Positions 9,946 through 19,036 of a stretch of DNA of 64,000 nucleotides are shown in pieces. The stretch's first letter is position 1. Each line of letters starts with the position of its first letter. The stretch spans positions 930,001-994,000 of the forward strand of contig NZ_AP022608.1 in assembly GCF_010728925.1 (NCBI RefSeq), written 5' to 3'. The translations under genes and the position numbers were made by a program. The notes below the pieces were generated by a model. The model saw nothing but the letters and a program-made list of their open reading frames with translations, did not search any database and was not told where the DNA came from. This DNA comes from Mycolicibacterium gadium (GTDB lineage: Bacteria; Actinomycetota; Actinomycetes; Mycobacteriales; Mycobacteriaceae).

Positions 9946-11169
9946 GTGCGTACCGGCGAGATCAAGGCCCTGTCCGGATTGCGCATCGTCGCAGCGCTGT
10001 GGGTCGTGCTCTTTCACTTCCGCCCGCTGCTCGAGCAGGCCGCCCCGGGATTCAGGTCGGCGCTCGCGCCGGTGCTCGACTGTGGCGCCCAGGGCGTCGA
10101 TCTGTTCTTCATCCTCAGCGGGTTCGTGCTGACGTGGAACTATCTCGACCGGATGGGCGATTCCTTTTTGTGGCGGTCCACGCTGCACTTCCTTTGGTTG
10201 CGGCTCTCGCGCGTGTGGCCCGTCTACCTGGTGACGATGCATCTGGCAGCGCTGTGGATCATCTTCACGCTCAACATCGGACATGTTCCGTCAGAGGCCG
10301 CCGGATCGCTCACGGCGATGAATTACGTCCGGCAGTTCCTGCTCGTGCAGCTGTGGTTCGCGCCCTACTTCGACGGCACCAGCTGGGACGGACCCGCCTG
10401 GTCGATCAGCGCCGAATGGCTGGCGTACCTCCTGTTCGGCGCGTTAATCCTGGTGATCTTCCGCATCGCCGGCGCGACGCGGGCGAGGGGCCTGTTCTTC
10501 CTCGCCGTCGCCGCATCGCTGCCCCCGGTGATGCTGCTGATGGCTACCGGCCTGTTCTACACACCATGGAGCTGGTTGCCGCGGATCATCATGCAGTTCA
10601 CCGCGGGGGCGCTGGTGTGCGCGGCCGTGCGCAAGCTGGCACCGAGCGATCGGGTCCGCAAGGGTGCCGGTATCGCGTCACTTCTCCTCGCGGCGGCCAT
10701 CGTCGGCATCCTGTACTGGCTGGACGCCAATCCCGTCCCGACGATCCATGACTCGGCCGGCTTGGTCGACGTGCTGTTCGTCCCGCTGGTGTCGACCCTG
10801 TCGATCGGTGCGGGCACCTTGCCGGCCCTGCTGTCCCTTCGTCCGATGGTCTACCTCGGACACATGTCATTCAGCCTCTACATGGTTCACGAGTTGGTGC
10901 ACACGACATGGAATTGGATGGTTCTGCAGTTCGAACTGCAGCTCGGCCCCGACCTCGCGGGCAAGGCGGTGCTGTTGGCACTGTTCGCGGTTGCGATCGC
11001 GGGCGCGGTGCTGCTGTACCACCTCGTCGAGGAGCCCGCTCGCAAGTGGATGCGCAGCATGATGAAGCCGCCCCGCGACGCGCGCCAGGACTCTGGCCAC
11101 GGCAGGCTGCAGACCATCGAAGGTCAGCGTGGGGATCGCACACCTGTGGTGTCCGCGCGTGCGGGATGA
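9946..11169 (+). CDS. Acyltransferase 3 family membrane protein
   Basis: 407 residues from a GTG at 9946 preceded by GAAGAGAG. It begins RTGEIKALSGLRIVAALWVVLFHF, the typical start of the acyltransferase-3 (OafA/OafB-like) family, whose histidine in LFHF is essential. About ten hydrophobic segments follow, with GAQGVDLFFILSGFVLTW in the second and RLSRVWPVYLV after it. These proteins O-acylate sugars or lipids at the membrane; the substrate here is unknown. An open frame runs back to 9529 into furA, but no conserved residues precede the chosen start. The next gene, an SGNH hydrolase, starts 51 bases downstream and may act on the same envelope substrate. Confidence 0.88.
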   Translation: MRTGEIKALSGLRIVAALWVVLFHFRPLLEQAAPGFRSALAPVLDCGAQGVDLFFILSGFVLTWNYLDRMGDSFLWRSTLHFLWLRLSRVWPVYLVTMHLAALWIIFTLNIGHVPSEAAGSLTAMNYVRQFLLVQLWFAPYFDGTSWDGPAWSISAEWLAYLLFGALILVIFRIAGATRARGLFFLAVAASLPPVMLLMATGLFYTPWSWLPRIIMQFTAGALVCAAVRKLAPSDRVRKGAGIASLLLAAAIVGILYWLDANPVPTIHDSAGLVDVLFVPLVSTLSIGAGTLPALLSLRPMVYLGHMSFSLYMVHELVHTTWNWMVLQFELQLGPDLAGKAVLLALFAVAIAGAVLLYHLVEEPARKWMRSMMKPPRDARQDSGHGRLQTIEGQRGDRTPVVSARAG

Positions 11170-11220
11170 GGTCGCGCGTTGTCAGCGTCGATTTGGTCGA
11201 ATGAGTCCTAGGCTGGTCCG

Positions 11221-11922
11221 GTGAGGCGGTTCGTCACGGTCATGATTGCGCTGGCACTGCTGGTCGGCGCGGGCGTTGGGCGCCCAATAAGGATGGGCTA
11301 CAACGGCTCCGACGATGTTATGACGTTGAATTCGTCGGTGAATCGGATCGCGGTCGTCGGCGATTCCTACACGACGGGTACCGACCTCGGCGGCCTCGGC
11401 CCGACCGGGTGGACCGCCCGTGCCTGGGACGAGCTTGCGTCGTATCGGATGCCGATCTCGGCGGACGTCGGCGCCGAGGGGGGTGCTGGATACGGGACGC
11501 GAGGTAACCGGGGCGGTCTGTTCGAGGATCTGACGGCGCGGACAGTCAAGCCCGATGACGAGCTCATCGTGTTCTTCGGCTCCCGTAACGACCTGGACGT
11601 TGATCCCGCGCAGCTGTCGATCCTGGCGTACGGCACTTTCCAATTGGCCCGCCGCATCGCGCCGTCGGCGACGTTCCTGGTTATCGGGCCCCCGTGGCCG
11701 ACCGTCAATCCGCCCGCGAACCTCGTGCGGATTCGCGACGCACTTCAGTATCAGGCCGGCGTCGCCGGCGCGACGTTCGTCGACCCCATAGCTGAACGCT
11801 GGTTCGTCGGGAAACCCGGATTGATCGGCTCCGACGGCGTGCACCCGACCGACGCCGGACACCAGTACATGGCGGATAAAATCGCTCCGCTCATCGCGGC
11901 ACAACTGCCTGTCCGCTTATGA
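11221..11922 (+). CDS. Secreted SGNH/GDSL-family hydrolase
   Basis: 233 residues, GTG start, with an N-terminal signal segment (RRFVTVMIALALLVGAGVG, cut likely near residue 20). Block I is RIAVVGDSYTTG with the nucleophile Ser, block III is FFGSRNDLD, and block V DGVHPTDAGHQYMADKI supplies Asp and His. It is an esterase or acyl-hydrolase acting outside the membrane. It sits behind an acyltransferase-3 gene, a pairing that suggests acyl-group turnover on a surface glycan (inference), and its TGA overlaps the ATG of the following histidine kinase. Confidence 0.85.
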   Translation: MRRFVTVMIALALLVGAGVGRPIRMGYNGSDDVMTLNSSVNRIAVVGDSYTTGTDLGGLGPTGWTARAWDELASYRMPISADVGAEGGAGYGTRGNRGGLFEDLTARTVKPDDELIVFFGSRNDLDVDPAQLSILAYGTFQLARRIAPSATFLVIGPPWPTVNPPANLVRIRDALQYQAGVAGATFVDPIAERWFVGKPGLIGSDGVHPTDAGHQYMADKIAPLIAAQLPVRL

Positions 11923-13271
11923 AACTCGGCGAGCGCGTCTTCGAACTGTTGACGCGTGTGCTGTCGCTGCGGGTGATCGTCATCGTCGCCGCGCTGTCGG
12001 TCGTGGCCTTGGTGATCACGCTCGGCGCGTGGGTCTGGTTCGGCGTAACGAACGACCAGTACAGCCAGCTGGATCGCCGCCTCGATTCGGTGAGCAGTCT
12101 GGGCGACATCAGCACGCTGCTGCAAACCGCGCAACAGGAGGGTGCCGATCAGCCCCAGGCGCCGGACGGCAACGTCGTGCGTACCGCGCGTGTCGACGGC
12201 GTAACCGTGTCGATGCCTCGCGAAGTGGTGCTGCCTGATTTCGACGTTGGCTACGCCAACACGACCATCGGCGGCGTCGAGTACCGCGTCCGCACGTTCA
12301 CCGCCGGCGACGCGAAGATCGCGGTGGGTGCTCCGATCGCCGAAACGCAGCGCCGAATCAATGAACTGCACCGGCGGGTGCTGCTGATCTGCGGCGGCGT
12401 GATCATCGGTACCGTCCTGGTCGGCTCGGTGATGTGGTCGATCATGATCAATCCCTTCCGGCTGCTGGCACAGCAGGCGCGCGCGATCAACGCGCAGTCC
12501 AATCCCGATGAAGTCAAAGTGCGCGGTGTGCAGGAAGCGGTGGAGATCGCCGAGGCCGTCGAGGGAATGCTTGCCCGCATCGGCGACGAGCAGCAGCGCA
12601 CCAGGGCGGCACTCGAATCAGCTCGGGACTTCGCCGCCGTGGCCTCCCACGAATTGCGTACGCCGCTGACGGCTATGCGCACCAACCTCGAGGTGTTGTC
12701 CACCCTCGAGATGCGTGACGATCAACGCCAAGAGGTCATCGCCGACGTCATGCGCACCCAGACCCGTATCGAGGCGACGCTCACTGCGCTGGAGCGCCTC
12801 GCGCAGGGCGAGTTGACCACCGTCGACGACTTCGTGCCCGTCGACATCACCGAGCTGCTGGATCGTGCGGCGCATGACGCGATGCGCAACTACCCCGATC
12901 TGGCCGTCTCGCTCGGATCGTCGACCACGGTGCTGATGGTGGGCCTGCCCGCCGGCTTGCGGCTGGTCATCGACAACGCCATCACGAACGCTGTCAAGCA
13001 CGGCGGCGCAACCGAGATCTGCCTCAGTGCGGTCAGTTCCGGTGAGGGTGTGGAGATCGTCGTCGATGACAACGGCGCCGGTGTGCCGGAGGAGGAGCGC
13101 GCCGCCATCTTCGAGCGGTTCTCCCGCGGGTCGACGGCCGCGCGGTCCGGTTCAGGACTCGGGCTTGCGCTCGTGGCCCAGCAGGCGGACCTGCACGGCG
13201 GCACGGCGTCGATGGAGGCCAGCCCCATGGGAGGCGCGCGGCTGGTGCTGCGGCTACCGGGGCCGAGTTAG
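11919..13271 (+). CDS. PrrB-like sensor histidine kinase without adjacent regulator
   Basis: 450 residues. TM segments at about 18-42 and 154-177 enclose a 110-residue extracytoplasmic domain; a HAMP-like linker leads to the phospho-acceptor His244 in FAAVASHELRTPLTAMRTNL. The ATPase part has the N box VIDNAITNAVKHG, the G1 box VDDNGAGVP, and G2 GSGLGLALVAQQADLHGG. The cytoplasmic half closely resembles PrrB of M. tuberculosis as I know it, including the ending GGARLVLRLPGPS. No response regulator adjoins it: the upstream gene is an SGNH hydrolase overlapping by 4 bases and the downstream gene is convergent. It may be a PrrB paralogue that signals to a distant regulator. Confidence 0.88.
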   Translation: MKLGERVFELLTRVLSLRVIVIVAALSVVALVITLGAWVWFGVTNDQYSQLDRRLDSVSSLGDISTLLQTAQQEGADQPQAPDGNVVRTARVDGVTVSMPREVVLPDFDVGYANTTIGGVEYRVRTFTAGDAKIAVGAPIAETQRRINELHRRVLLICGGVIIGTVLVGSVMWSIMINPFRLLAQQARAINAQSNPDEVKVRGVQEAVEIAEAVEGMLARIGDEQQRTRAALESARDFAAVASHELRTPLTAMRTNLEVLSTLEMRDDQRQEVIADVMRTQTRIEATLTALERLAQGELTTVDDFVPVDITELLDRAAHDAMRNYPDLAVSLGSSTTVLMVGLPAGLRLVIDNAITNAVKHGGATEICLSAVSSGEGVEIVVDDNGAGVPEEERAAIFERFSRGSTAARSGSGLGLALVAQQADLHGGTASMEASPMGGARLVLRLPGPS

Positions 13272-14227
13272 GTTGTGACACTGATGAATTCGGCGATGAC
13301 GGCGGCCAGTTCCGCGCCTTTCTGCTCTGCGATGAAATGCCCGGCGCCGGTGATGATCGTGTGCGGCTGACACTGGGCGCCGGGGATCTGCGCTTGAAAC
13401 ACCTTGTCCCACCCACGAGTTGGTGGATCGCCGTCTGAATACGCGGTCAGGAAGGGCCTTTCCCACCGCCGCAGGGCGGCCATGGTGTCACGCCCGATCG
13501 CCGCACCGGGATCGTTACGTGTCAGCGGGATGAGCGCGGTCATCTGCCGTAGTCCGGCTTTGTAGCTGAGGTCTGGGAAGGGGGCGTCGTACGCCGCGAG
13601 CACGTCGGCAGCGAGCGGGCCGGCCACCGCGTTCAGGAACATGCTCGGATTGATGTCCGGCGCACGTGCGTACAACGCGACATAGTCGAGCAGTGTCTCC
13701 TGCAACATCACCCGGTCCTCGTCGACACCGTGATGCGCCCATGCGAGCTTGCCTGCCAACCCTGGGTCGCACGTGTGCAAGATGGTGTTCGTCGCGACCA
13801 CCCTCGCAAACCGGTCGGGTTCACGGGCCAGCACGCTCAGCCCGATCGGCCCGCCCCAGTCCTGCACCACCAGCGTCGCCTCGCGCAGGCCGAGCCCGTC
13901 GATCAGACTCCGGGTCCAGTCGATGTGCCTGCGAAACGTGTAGGCCGTCGCGTCGGCGAGTTTGTCGGAGCGACCGTAGCCGACGTTGTCCGGCGCGATG
14001 ACCCGCATTCCCGAGTCCACAAGGGCCCGAATGACATTGCGGTACATGAACGACCACGTCGGCTGCCCGTGCAGGAGGACGACAACGGGCCCGTCGGCGG
14101 GCCCGGCGTCGACGTAGTGCATCCGCACCGGGGGTACGCCGCGGGTCTCGACGACGGCGTAGCTGGGCGGAAACGGATAGTCGGGCAGGTTGTCGAATCG
14201 CTCGTCTGGGGTTCTGAGAACGTCCAT
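13268..14227 (-). CDS. Haloalkane dehalogenase-like alpha/beta hydrolase
   Basis: 319 residues. It begins with the HLD-subfamily-I style N-terminus FDNLPDYPFPPSYA. HGQPTWSFMYRNVI is the oxyanion-hole region, and the elbow VVQDWGGPIGL puts Asp123 where serine hydrolases have Ser, followed by halide-stabilising Trp124. The base is the His in TGAGHFIAEQKG. This residue set is diagnostic for haloalkane dehalogenases, which hydrolyse carbon-halogen bonds to alcohols. It is 20 bases downstream of aceA on the same strand, so it may share a transcript. The natural substrate is unknown. Its 3' end overlaps the histidine kinase by 4 bases. Confidence 0.83.
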   Translation of the reverse strand: MDVLRTPDERFDNLPDYPFPPSYAVVETRGVPPVRMHYVDAGPADGPVVVLLHGQPTWSFMYRNVIRALVDSGMRVIAPDNVGYGRSDKLADATAYTFRRHIDWTRSLIDGLGLREATLVVQDWGGPIGLSVLAREPDRFARVVATNTILHTCDPGLAGKLAWAHHGVDEDRVMLQETLLDYVALYARAPDINPSMFLNAVAGPLAADVLAAYDAPFPDLSYKAGLRQMTALIPLTRNDPGAAIGRDTMAALRRWERPFLTAYSDGDPPTRGWDKVFQAQIPGAQCQPHTIITGAGHFIAEQKGAELAAVIAEFISVTT

Positions 14228-14247
14228 GGGGTCGACGTGCGGTCCGC

Positions 14248-16536
14248 TCAGTCCTCCTTGGCGATCAGCCGCTTGAGCGCCTCGCGATCGGGCGCGAGGA
14301 GTTCATCGATGCGCGGCTGGTTCACATCGGCGACGATGATCTCGCCGACCTCCTGGTACACGTTGCTGAAGATGCCGTGGGACTTCATCTTCTCGGTCTG
14401 ATAGATGTTGTCCTCGGTCGGCGTCACGTAATAGACGATCTCCGGCTTGAAGCGGTGGATCAGCCAGAGATGGATGACGTCCATCAATCGCTTCTTGCGC
14501 ATCTTCTCCGAGAAGGTGTTCTGATCGCGCACCGTCAGGATGTTGCGTCCGTGCCGGTCCTTGATGGGATCGACCACGACGTTGGCGAGCGGATCTTCGC
14601 CGTCGCCGAGGATCTGCAAGTCGAGGACATCGGAGCCCGCGCGACGCGGTCGTAGCTGCACCCGGAGTGTCTCGCCGAGCTGATAGTGATCGCTCCACAG
14701 CGCCAGCCACTCCTCGAGCAGCTTCTTCGGCACCTCGGTTTGCACCAGGTGCTGGTGCTGGGTGGAGCCTTCGCCCATGGACTTGGTGGTCGCCGTGCGT
14801 CCCGACGACGCGGCCAGCGCGGCATCGCTGCGCGGCCCGCCGACCAGAGTTTGCGGTGTGCGGTAGGGAGATTCGACCAGTCGCATCTTTCGCTGCAGGC
14901 GAGCCAGTGCGAGCATGCCCTCCTGCCGCAGCGACGTGGCGAACTCCTCGCAGGCCACACCGTCGACCTGGTGGCCGCCGTAGGTGATGAAGTTGAAGAC
15001 GAACCCCATCTTGCCGAGTTCCTCAGGGAAAGCACGCATCTCGTCGTCGCTCATGCCGGTGGTGTCCCAGTTGAACGAGGGAGACAGGTTGTACGCCAGC
15101 ATCTTCTCGGGGAACTCGGCGTGAATCGCGTCCGCGAACTGCTTGGCGTCGGCGAGGTCGGCGGTCTTCGTCTCCATCCAGAGAATGTCGGCGAACGGTG
15201 CGGCGGCCAGCGATTTGGCGATCGCGTAGGGGATGCCGCCACGGATCTGGTAGTAACCTTCGGGGGTTTTCGCCCGCTCGCAGTCCCATGCGGCGTCGGC
15301 GCCCAGCTCCTTGGCCTTTTGCCGCGCCGAGTACAGCGGTGCCTTGGCGGCGAACTTGCGCCAGTCCGCGGCGCTCGTCTCGGCCGGCTCACCCTCGCGC
15401 TCACGGAAGTCGAGGAGATCGCCGACCGCCTCGCCATAGGTCTGCAGGCCGGCGTCGATCTGCCAGGCGTCGACGAACTTCGATTCGACCCGATCGAATA
15501 TCGCATCGATCGAATCGTCGGCGCTGTCCTGCCACTCCTTGGCGGCGTCGGTGATCATGGCCTGGATGCCGTGGCGTTGGAGCCATGCGTCGGCGGCCGC
15601 GTACTCACCGTCGGGCAGGGCGTAGAGCAGATGTCCTCTGAGGTCCGTGACCCCCGCGTCGTGGAACTGCCGCATCATCGCCAGGAAGCAGGCCTTGTAC
15701 GACGGGATCTTGAGGTTGGTGACGCCGAGCAGGAACGGCTGATCGCGCTCGTCGGCGCGGCTGTCGAGCAGGTTGGCGGCTTCAGCGTCCGTGCGGGCCA
15801 CGATGATGCCGGGCACCCGCATGATGTCGAGCTGGAAGCGAGCGGTGTTCAGCCGTTTGATCTGTTCGTCGGAGGGGACGAGAACCTTGCCGCCCTGGTG
15901 GCCGCACTTCTTCGTGCCAGGACGCTGGTCTTCGATGTGGTAACCGGGCACCCCTGACTCGACAAAACGGCGAATGAGGTTGCGTACGTGGGGATCTCCG
16001 CCGTGCCCGGTGTCGGCGTCGGCGATGATGAACGGTCGGTAGTCATACGCCGGGGTGGTTTCGCGTTGTTCGGGGGTCATGCGCAGCCGTAGGTACTGCT
16101 GATTGCGGTCCGCGGTCAGCAGCGCGCGCACCAGGCCGGCGGCCTCGTCGGGCACCTGACTCAGCGGGTAGCTGGCCAGGTCGGGTCCCGGGTCTTCGCT
16201 GATCGACCCCTTGGCCGATGTAGCCCAGCCACCGAGATAGATGCCCTCGATGCCCATCCGCTTCATGACCACCGCCTGGCCCGGCGAATAGGGCCCGAAA
16301 GTGGTGATGCTCTTCTTCTGGGCGAACAGTTCCCGCAGGCGCGGGTGGAATGCCATGGCCGCCTCACGGGCCACGGTGTAATCGGACGGGATCGTGCCGC
16401 GCTGCTCGACTACCTGGCGGGCTGAGTAGAGACGAATGATCCCGTCGAATCGCGGGCTGTCGAAGTACCGCTGGGTGTCTGCGACATCCCGATCAAACGG
16501 GGTCTGGGGCGCTGCATCCGCTTCGATAATGGCCAT
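14248..16536 (-). CDS. aceA: Isocitrate lyase, long AceA/ICL2 type
   Basis: 762 residues, the length of the ICL2 class (the short ICL1 is about 430). It cleaves isocitrate to glyoxylate and succinate in the glyoxylate shunt and may also cleave methylisocitrate. The catalytic motif [10 protein letters not shown] has Cys211; [19 protein letters not shown] and PGYHIEDQ surround the active site. The extra C-terminal region (about residues 590-762) is the ICL2-specific domain that in M. tuberculosis responds to acetyl-CoA or propionyl-CoA. An AraC regulator lies 44 bases upstream on the same strand and a haloalkane dehalogenase 20 bases downstream. Confidence 0.95.
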   Translation of the reverse strand: MAIIEADAAPQTPFDRDVADTQRYFDSPRFDGIIRLYSARQVVEQRGTIPSDYTVAREAAMAFHPRLRELFAQKKSITTFGPYSPGQAVVMKRMGIEGIYLGGWATSAKGSISEDPGPDLASYPLSQVPDEAAGLVRALLTADRNQQYLRLRMTPEQRETTPAYDYRPFIIADADTGHGGDPHVRNLIRRFVESGVPGYHIEDQRPGTKKCGHQGGKVLVPSDEQIKRLNTARFQLDIMRVPGIIVARTDAEAANLLDSRADERDQPFLLGVTNLKIPSYKACFLAMMRQFHDAGVTDLRGHLLYALPDGEYAAADAWLQRHGIQAMITDAAKEWQDSADDSIDAIFDRVESKFVDAWQIDAGLQTYGEAVGDLLDFREREGEPAETSAADWRKFAAKAPLYSARQKAKELGADAAWDCERAKTPEGYYQIRGGIPYAIAKSLAAAPFADILWMETKTADLADAKQFADAIHAEFPEKMLAYNLSPSFNWDTTGMSDDEMRAFPEELGKMGFVFNFITYGGHQVDGVACEEFATSLRQEGMLALARLQRKMRLVESPYRTPQTLVGGPRSDAALAASSGRTATTKSMGEGSTQHQHLVQTEVPKKLLEEWLALWSDHYQLGETLRVQLRPRRAGSDVLDLQILGDGEDPLANVVVDPIKDRHGRNILTVRDQNTFSEKMRKKRLMDVIHLWLIHRFKPEIVYYVTPTEDNIYQTEKMKSHGIFSNVYQEVGEIIVADVNQPRIDELLAPDREALKRLIAKED

Positions 16537-16580
16537 ACCTCACAGTACGACCGACGCCTGTGTGTCGATGGCGTTATCGC

Positions 16581-17432
16581 CTACGGTCTGCCACGCCAGG
16601 AGCGGGGGGACGAACCGTGAGTGCGGCGAAACACCCTGCTGAAGTACCCGGGGTCGGCAATGCCGACCTGTCGGGCGACCTCCTGTATGGGTAAGTCGGT
16701 GTCGGCGAGCAGGCGCCGGCTTTCAGCCATCCGGCGGTCGATGATCCATTCCTGCACGGTCCGGCCGGTCCTACGGCGGACGATGGTCGTGAGGTGTCCG
16801 GGCGTCATGCCCACCTCGCGCGCCACGTCGCGCAGGGACAGGGCTTCGCCATGGCGGCGTTCGATCACGGCGAAGACGTCGGCGAGCACGGGTTCGCCGA
16901 GGTGTCGCAGGTCTCCCACCACATCGTCGGCCATCCGGGCGAGATCGATGAGCAGCAACAGCAGATGCGCAAGGGCGGCCTGCCGGTAGCCCTCCAGCCG
17001 CGCGTCGAGTTCTGCTTCGATCGCGGTGATCGCGGCGTCCCACGCCGCCCGTCGTGCCGTGGGCAACGTCAGCTTGAGCAACCCGCCCGATTCACCGTGC
17101 AGGAACGGAAAAAGCAGGGGATGGCCCCGCCAGACCGGCCAGGCCGCGTCGCCGTCCGCACCCAGTGCTGCCGGGTCGAAGAACATCCCGATACCGCCGT
17201 CGAACCGATCCAACTGAGTTGGGTCGAGGACCTCACCTGCCGCCGCCACGTAGACGAGCCCCTTCGCCTGCACGTACCAGAGCGCGGGAAAGTCGTGAAT
17301 GTGTCGGCCGTGATCGAGCATCGCCTTGCGCGACGCGCGCACCACCGACACCGGCGGAGTATCGGGATCGGTGGGATACCGGTACAGCGGGACGCCGCTG
17401 CGGAGTCCGACCAGCCGGGATGCCACTGTCAT
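16581..17432 (-). CDS. AraC-family regulator with N-terminal cupin
   Basis: 283 residues from the ATG at 17432 (MTVASRLVGLRSGVPLYRYP). An AraC-ligand cupin domain (residues about 25-130, HDFPALWYVQAKGLVYVAA) and a helical linker precede the two helix-turn-helix units: SLRDVAREVGMTPGHLTTIV and PIQEVARQVGIADPGYFSRV, ending FRRTHGSSPRSWRGRP. It lies directly upstream of aceA on the same strand (44-base gap) and divergent from a methyltransferase, so it may control aceA, itself or the divergent gene. The ligand is unknown. Confidence 0.85.
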   Translation of the reverse strand: MTVASRLVGLRSGVPLYRYPTDPDTPPVSVVRASRKAMLDHGRHIHDFPALWYVQAKGLVYVAAAGEVLDPTQLDRFDGGIGMFFDPAALGADGDAAWPVWRGHPLLFPFLHGESGGLLKLTLPTARRAAWDAAITAIEAELDARLEGYRQAALAHLLLLLIDLARMADDVVGDLRHLGEPVLADVFAVIERRHGEALSLRDVAREVGMTPGHLTTIVRRRTGRTVQEWIIDRRMAESRRLLADTDLPIQEVARQVGIADPGYFSRVFRRTHGSSPRSWRGRP

Positions 17433-17506
17433 GTGAACCAAAGATAGTCCTATTCTTGCCGAGGATCACCCGACTTGCCTCGTACTCAACGATTCACCAT
17501 AGAGAC

Positions 17507-18187
17507 ATGACCGAAAATCATCCTAATTCCGTGAGGCCACATGGGGCAGACGGCCATGACTACCTGCCCGCGGCCGGCCGCGACGCATTGCTTCCGTTCT
17601 ACGATCTGCTGACCCGAGCGCTGGGCATGCCCAAGGTCTACAACAACCTCATAGACCAGGCCGAAGTTGCCGATGGGATGTCCGTCCTCGAAATCGGTTG
17701 CGGTACCGGCAACCTCACTGCTCGAGTGCACCGTGCACATCCGCGGGCCGCCGTTGTCGGTATCGACCCGGATCCGCGGGCTTTGGCTCGGGCGGAGCGC
17801 AAGGTCGGCGTCGGAAACCGAATCCGGTTCGTGCGAGGTTACGTTCAGAAGCTACCGTTCGGTGCCGACGAATTCGACCGTGTCCTGTCCTCGATGATGT
17901 GGCACCACCTGGATCGAGAAGCGAAAACCACGGCGGCGAGCGAGATACTTCGCGTGCTGCGCCCCGGAGGCAGCCTCCATCTTGTCGACATCGGCGGTGA
18001 CATGACCCCGTCCGACGGGTTTCTGGCCAAGAGGTTCCTTCGCAGTGAACATGCGGCGGGGAACCTCGGGGATGCGATTCCGTCGCTACTGCGTGGTGTC
18101 GGCTTCGATTGCACGACGGTTGCCTCGCAACGTCATCGGGGTGTCGGCCGGCTCACGTACTACCGTGCGATGCGACCGGCGGCCTAG
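17507..18187 (+). CDS. Class I SAM-dependent methyltransferase
   Basis: 226 residues from an ATG at 17507 (MTENHPNSVRPHGADGHDYL). Motif I is VLEIGCGTGNLTARV, the acidic end of strand 2 is VVGIDPDPRALARA, and the later motifs are FVRGYVQKLPF and LRVLRPGGSLHLVDIGGD, a ubiE/Methyltransf_11-type arrangement. The acceptor is unknown. It is divergent from the AraC gene across a 74-base region, and its stop is 3 bases from the convergent FAH gene. Confidence 0.85.
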   Translation: MTENHPNSVRPHGADGHDYLPAAGRDALLPFYDLLTRALGMPKVYNNLIDQAEVADGMSVLEIGCGTGNLTARVHRAHPRAAVVGIDPDPRALARAERKVGVGNRIRFVRGYVQKLPFGADEFDRVLSSMMWHHLDREAKTTAASEILRVLRPGGSLHLVDIGGDMTPSDGFLAKRFLRSEHAAGNLGDAIPSLLRGVGFDCTTVASQRHRGVGRLTYYRAMRPAA

Positions 18188-18190
18188 CGC

Positions 18191-19036
18191 TTACCGCACG
18201 GGGTTGGTCAGCGATGCGAGCTCGTCGCCGAGTTCGCAACGCACCACGTCGCCGGGCTCGATCGCGACCGCGCCGGGGGTGCCGGTGGACAGGATGTCGC
18301 CGGGGTAGAACGGCATCACCTGGCTGTGGAAGCTGAGCAGTTCCGCGGGGGAGAACGTCATTCCCGAGACGGTGTCCTTGCGGTGCACGGCGCCGTTGTG
18401 GATGGTCGCGACGCGCAGATCTGCCAGCGGCGCATGGGCCAGCACTTCGTCGAGCGTGATCAGGTCCGGGCCGAAGGAGAAGAACGTGGGGTAGTTCTTG
18501 ACCCGCGTGAGATAGCGCGGGTTCTCCAGCAGCACCGTCTCGGCCGTCTGATCGAGCACCGGCACGACGCCCGCTACATAGGCCATCGCGTCCTCGACGG
18601 GGACCTGGTAGCAGGTACGTCCGATCACCAGCCCCAACTCGGCTTCCGCGGTCACCTTGCCGATCCCCGGCGGGACGATGATCGGCTCACCGGGGCCGAT
18701 GATGGTGTGGTCGCCCTTGATGAACGAGGCAGGCGAGGTGCGCGGCGCCCGCTCTCCAAGATCGCCGGCGTGCGCGCCGTAGTTGAGCCCGATACCCAGT
18801 ATTTTCCGAGGCCGCGTCCAGGGCGCCAGCAGGAGCGCATTCGGATCGACACAGTGGTCGTCGTGGACCCCGGTGTTCACCGCGGCGGCGAGTGCGTCCA
18901 GCTGTTCACCAGCCAGGAGCGACAACAGGTCCGTCGGTCCGCCGGCCAGCACCCGATCGATGCGGGCGAGGCGGCCGTCGCCTAGCGCGACACACGCGAA
19001 TTGTTGGTCGCCCAGCGCCACGCTGCGAATGCGCAT
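18191..19036 (-). CDS. Fumarylacetoacetate hydrolase (FAH) family protein
   Basis: 281 residues. After a short N-terminal domain (MRIRSVALGDQQFACVALGD), the FAH catalytic core begins at KILGIGLNYGAHAGDLG. Metal ligands are expected in the acidic residues of VTAEAELGLVIG and in VVPVLDQTAETV. The ending has MPFYPGDILSTGTPGAVAIEPGDVVRCEL, the usual product-side loop. Family members hydrolyse or hydrate C-C bonds of beta-diketo acids in aromatic and related catabolism. The start overlaps the stop of the upstream SDR gene (ATGA), so the two are coupled, and both follow an LhgO-type oxidase gene. Confidence 0.88.
   Translation of the reverse strand: MRIRSVALGDQQFACVALGDGRLARIDRVLAGGPTDLLSLLAGEQLDALAAAVNTGVHDDHCVDPNALLLAPWTRPRKILGIGLNYGAHAGDLGERAPRTSPASFIKGDHTIIGPGEPIIVPPGIGKVTAEAELGLVIGRTCYQVPVEDAMAYVAGVVPVLDQTAETVLLENPRYLTRVKNYPTFFSFGPDLITLDEVLAHAPLADLRVATIHNGAVHRKDTVSGMTFSPAELLSFHSQVMPFYPGDILSTGTPGAVAIEPGDVVRCELGDELASLTNPVR

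Noticed and set aside
14686..15957. A 423-codon plus-strand frame opposite aceA
   Set aside because: aceA has the KKCGH site in the minus reading; the shadow has none.
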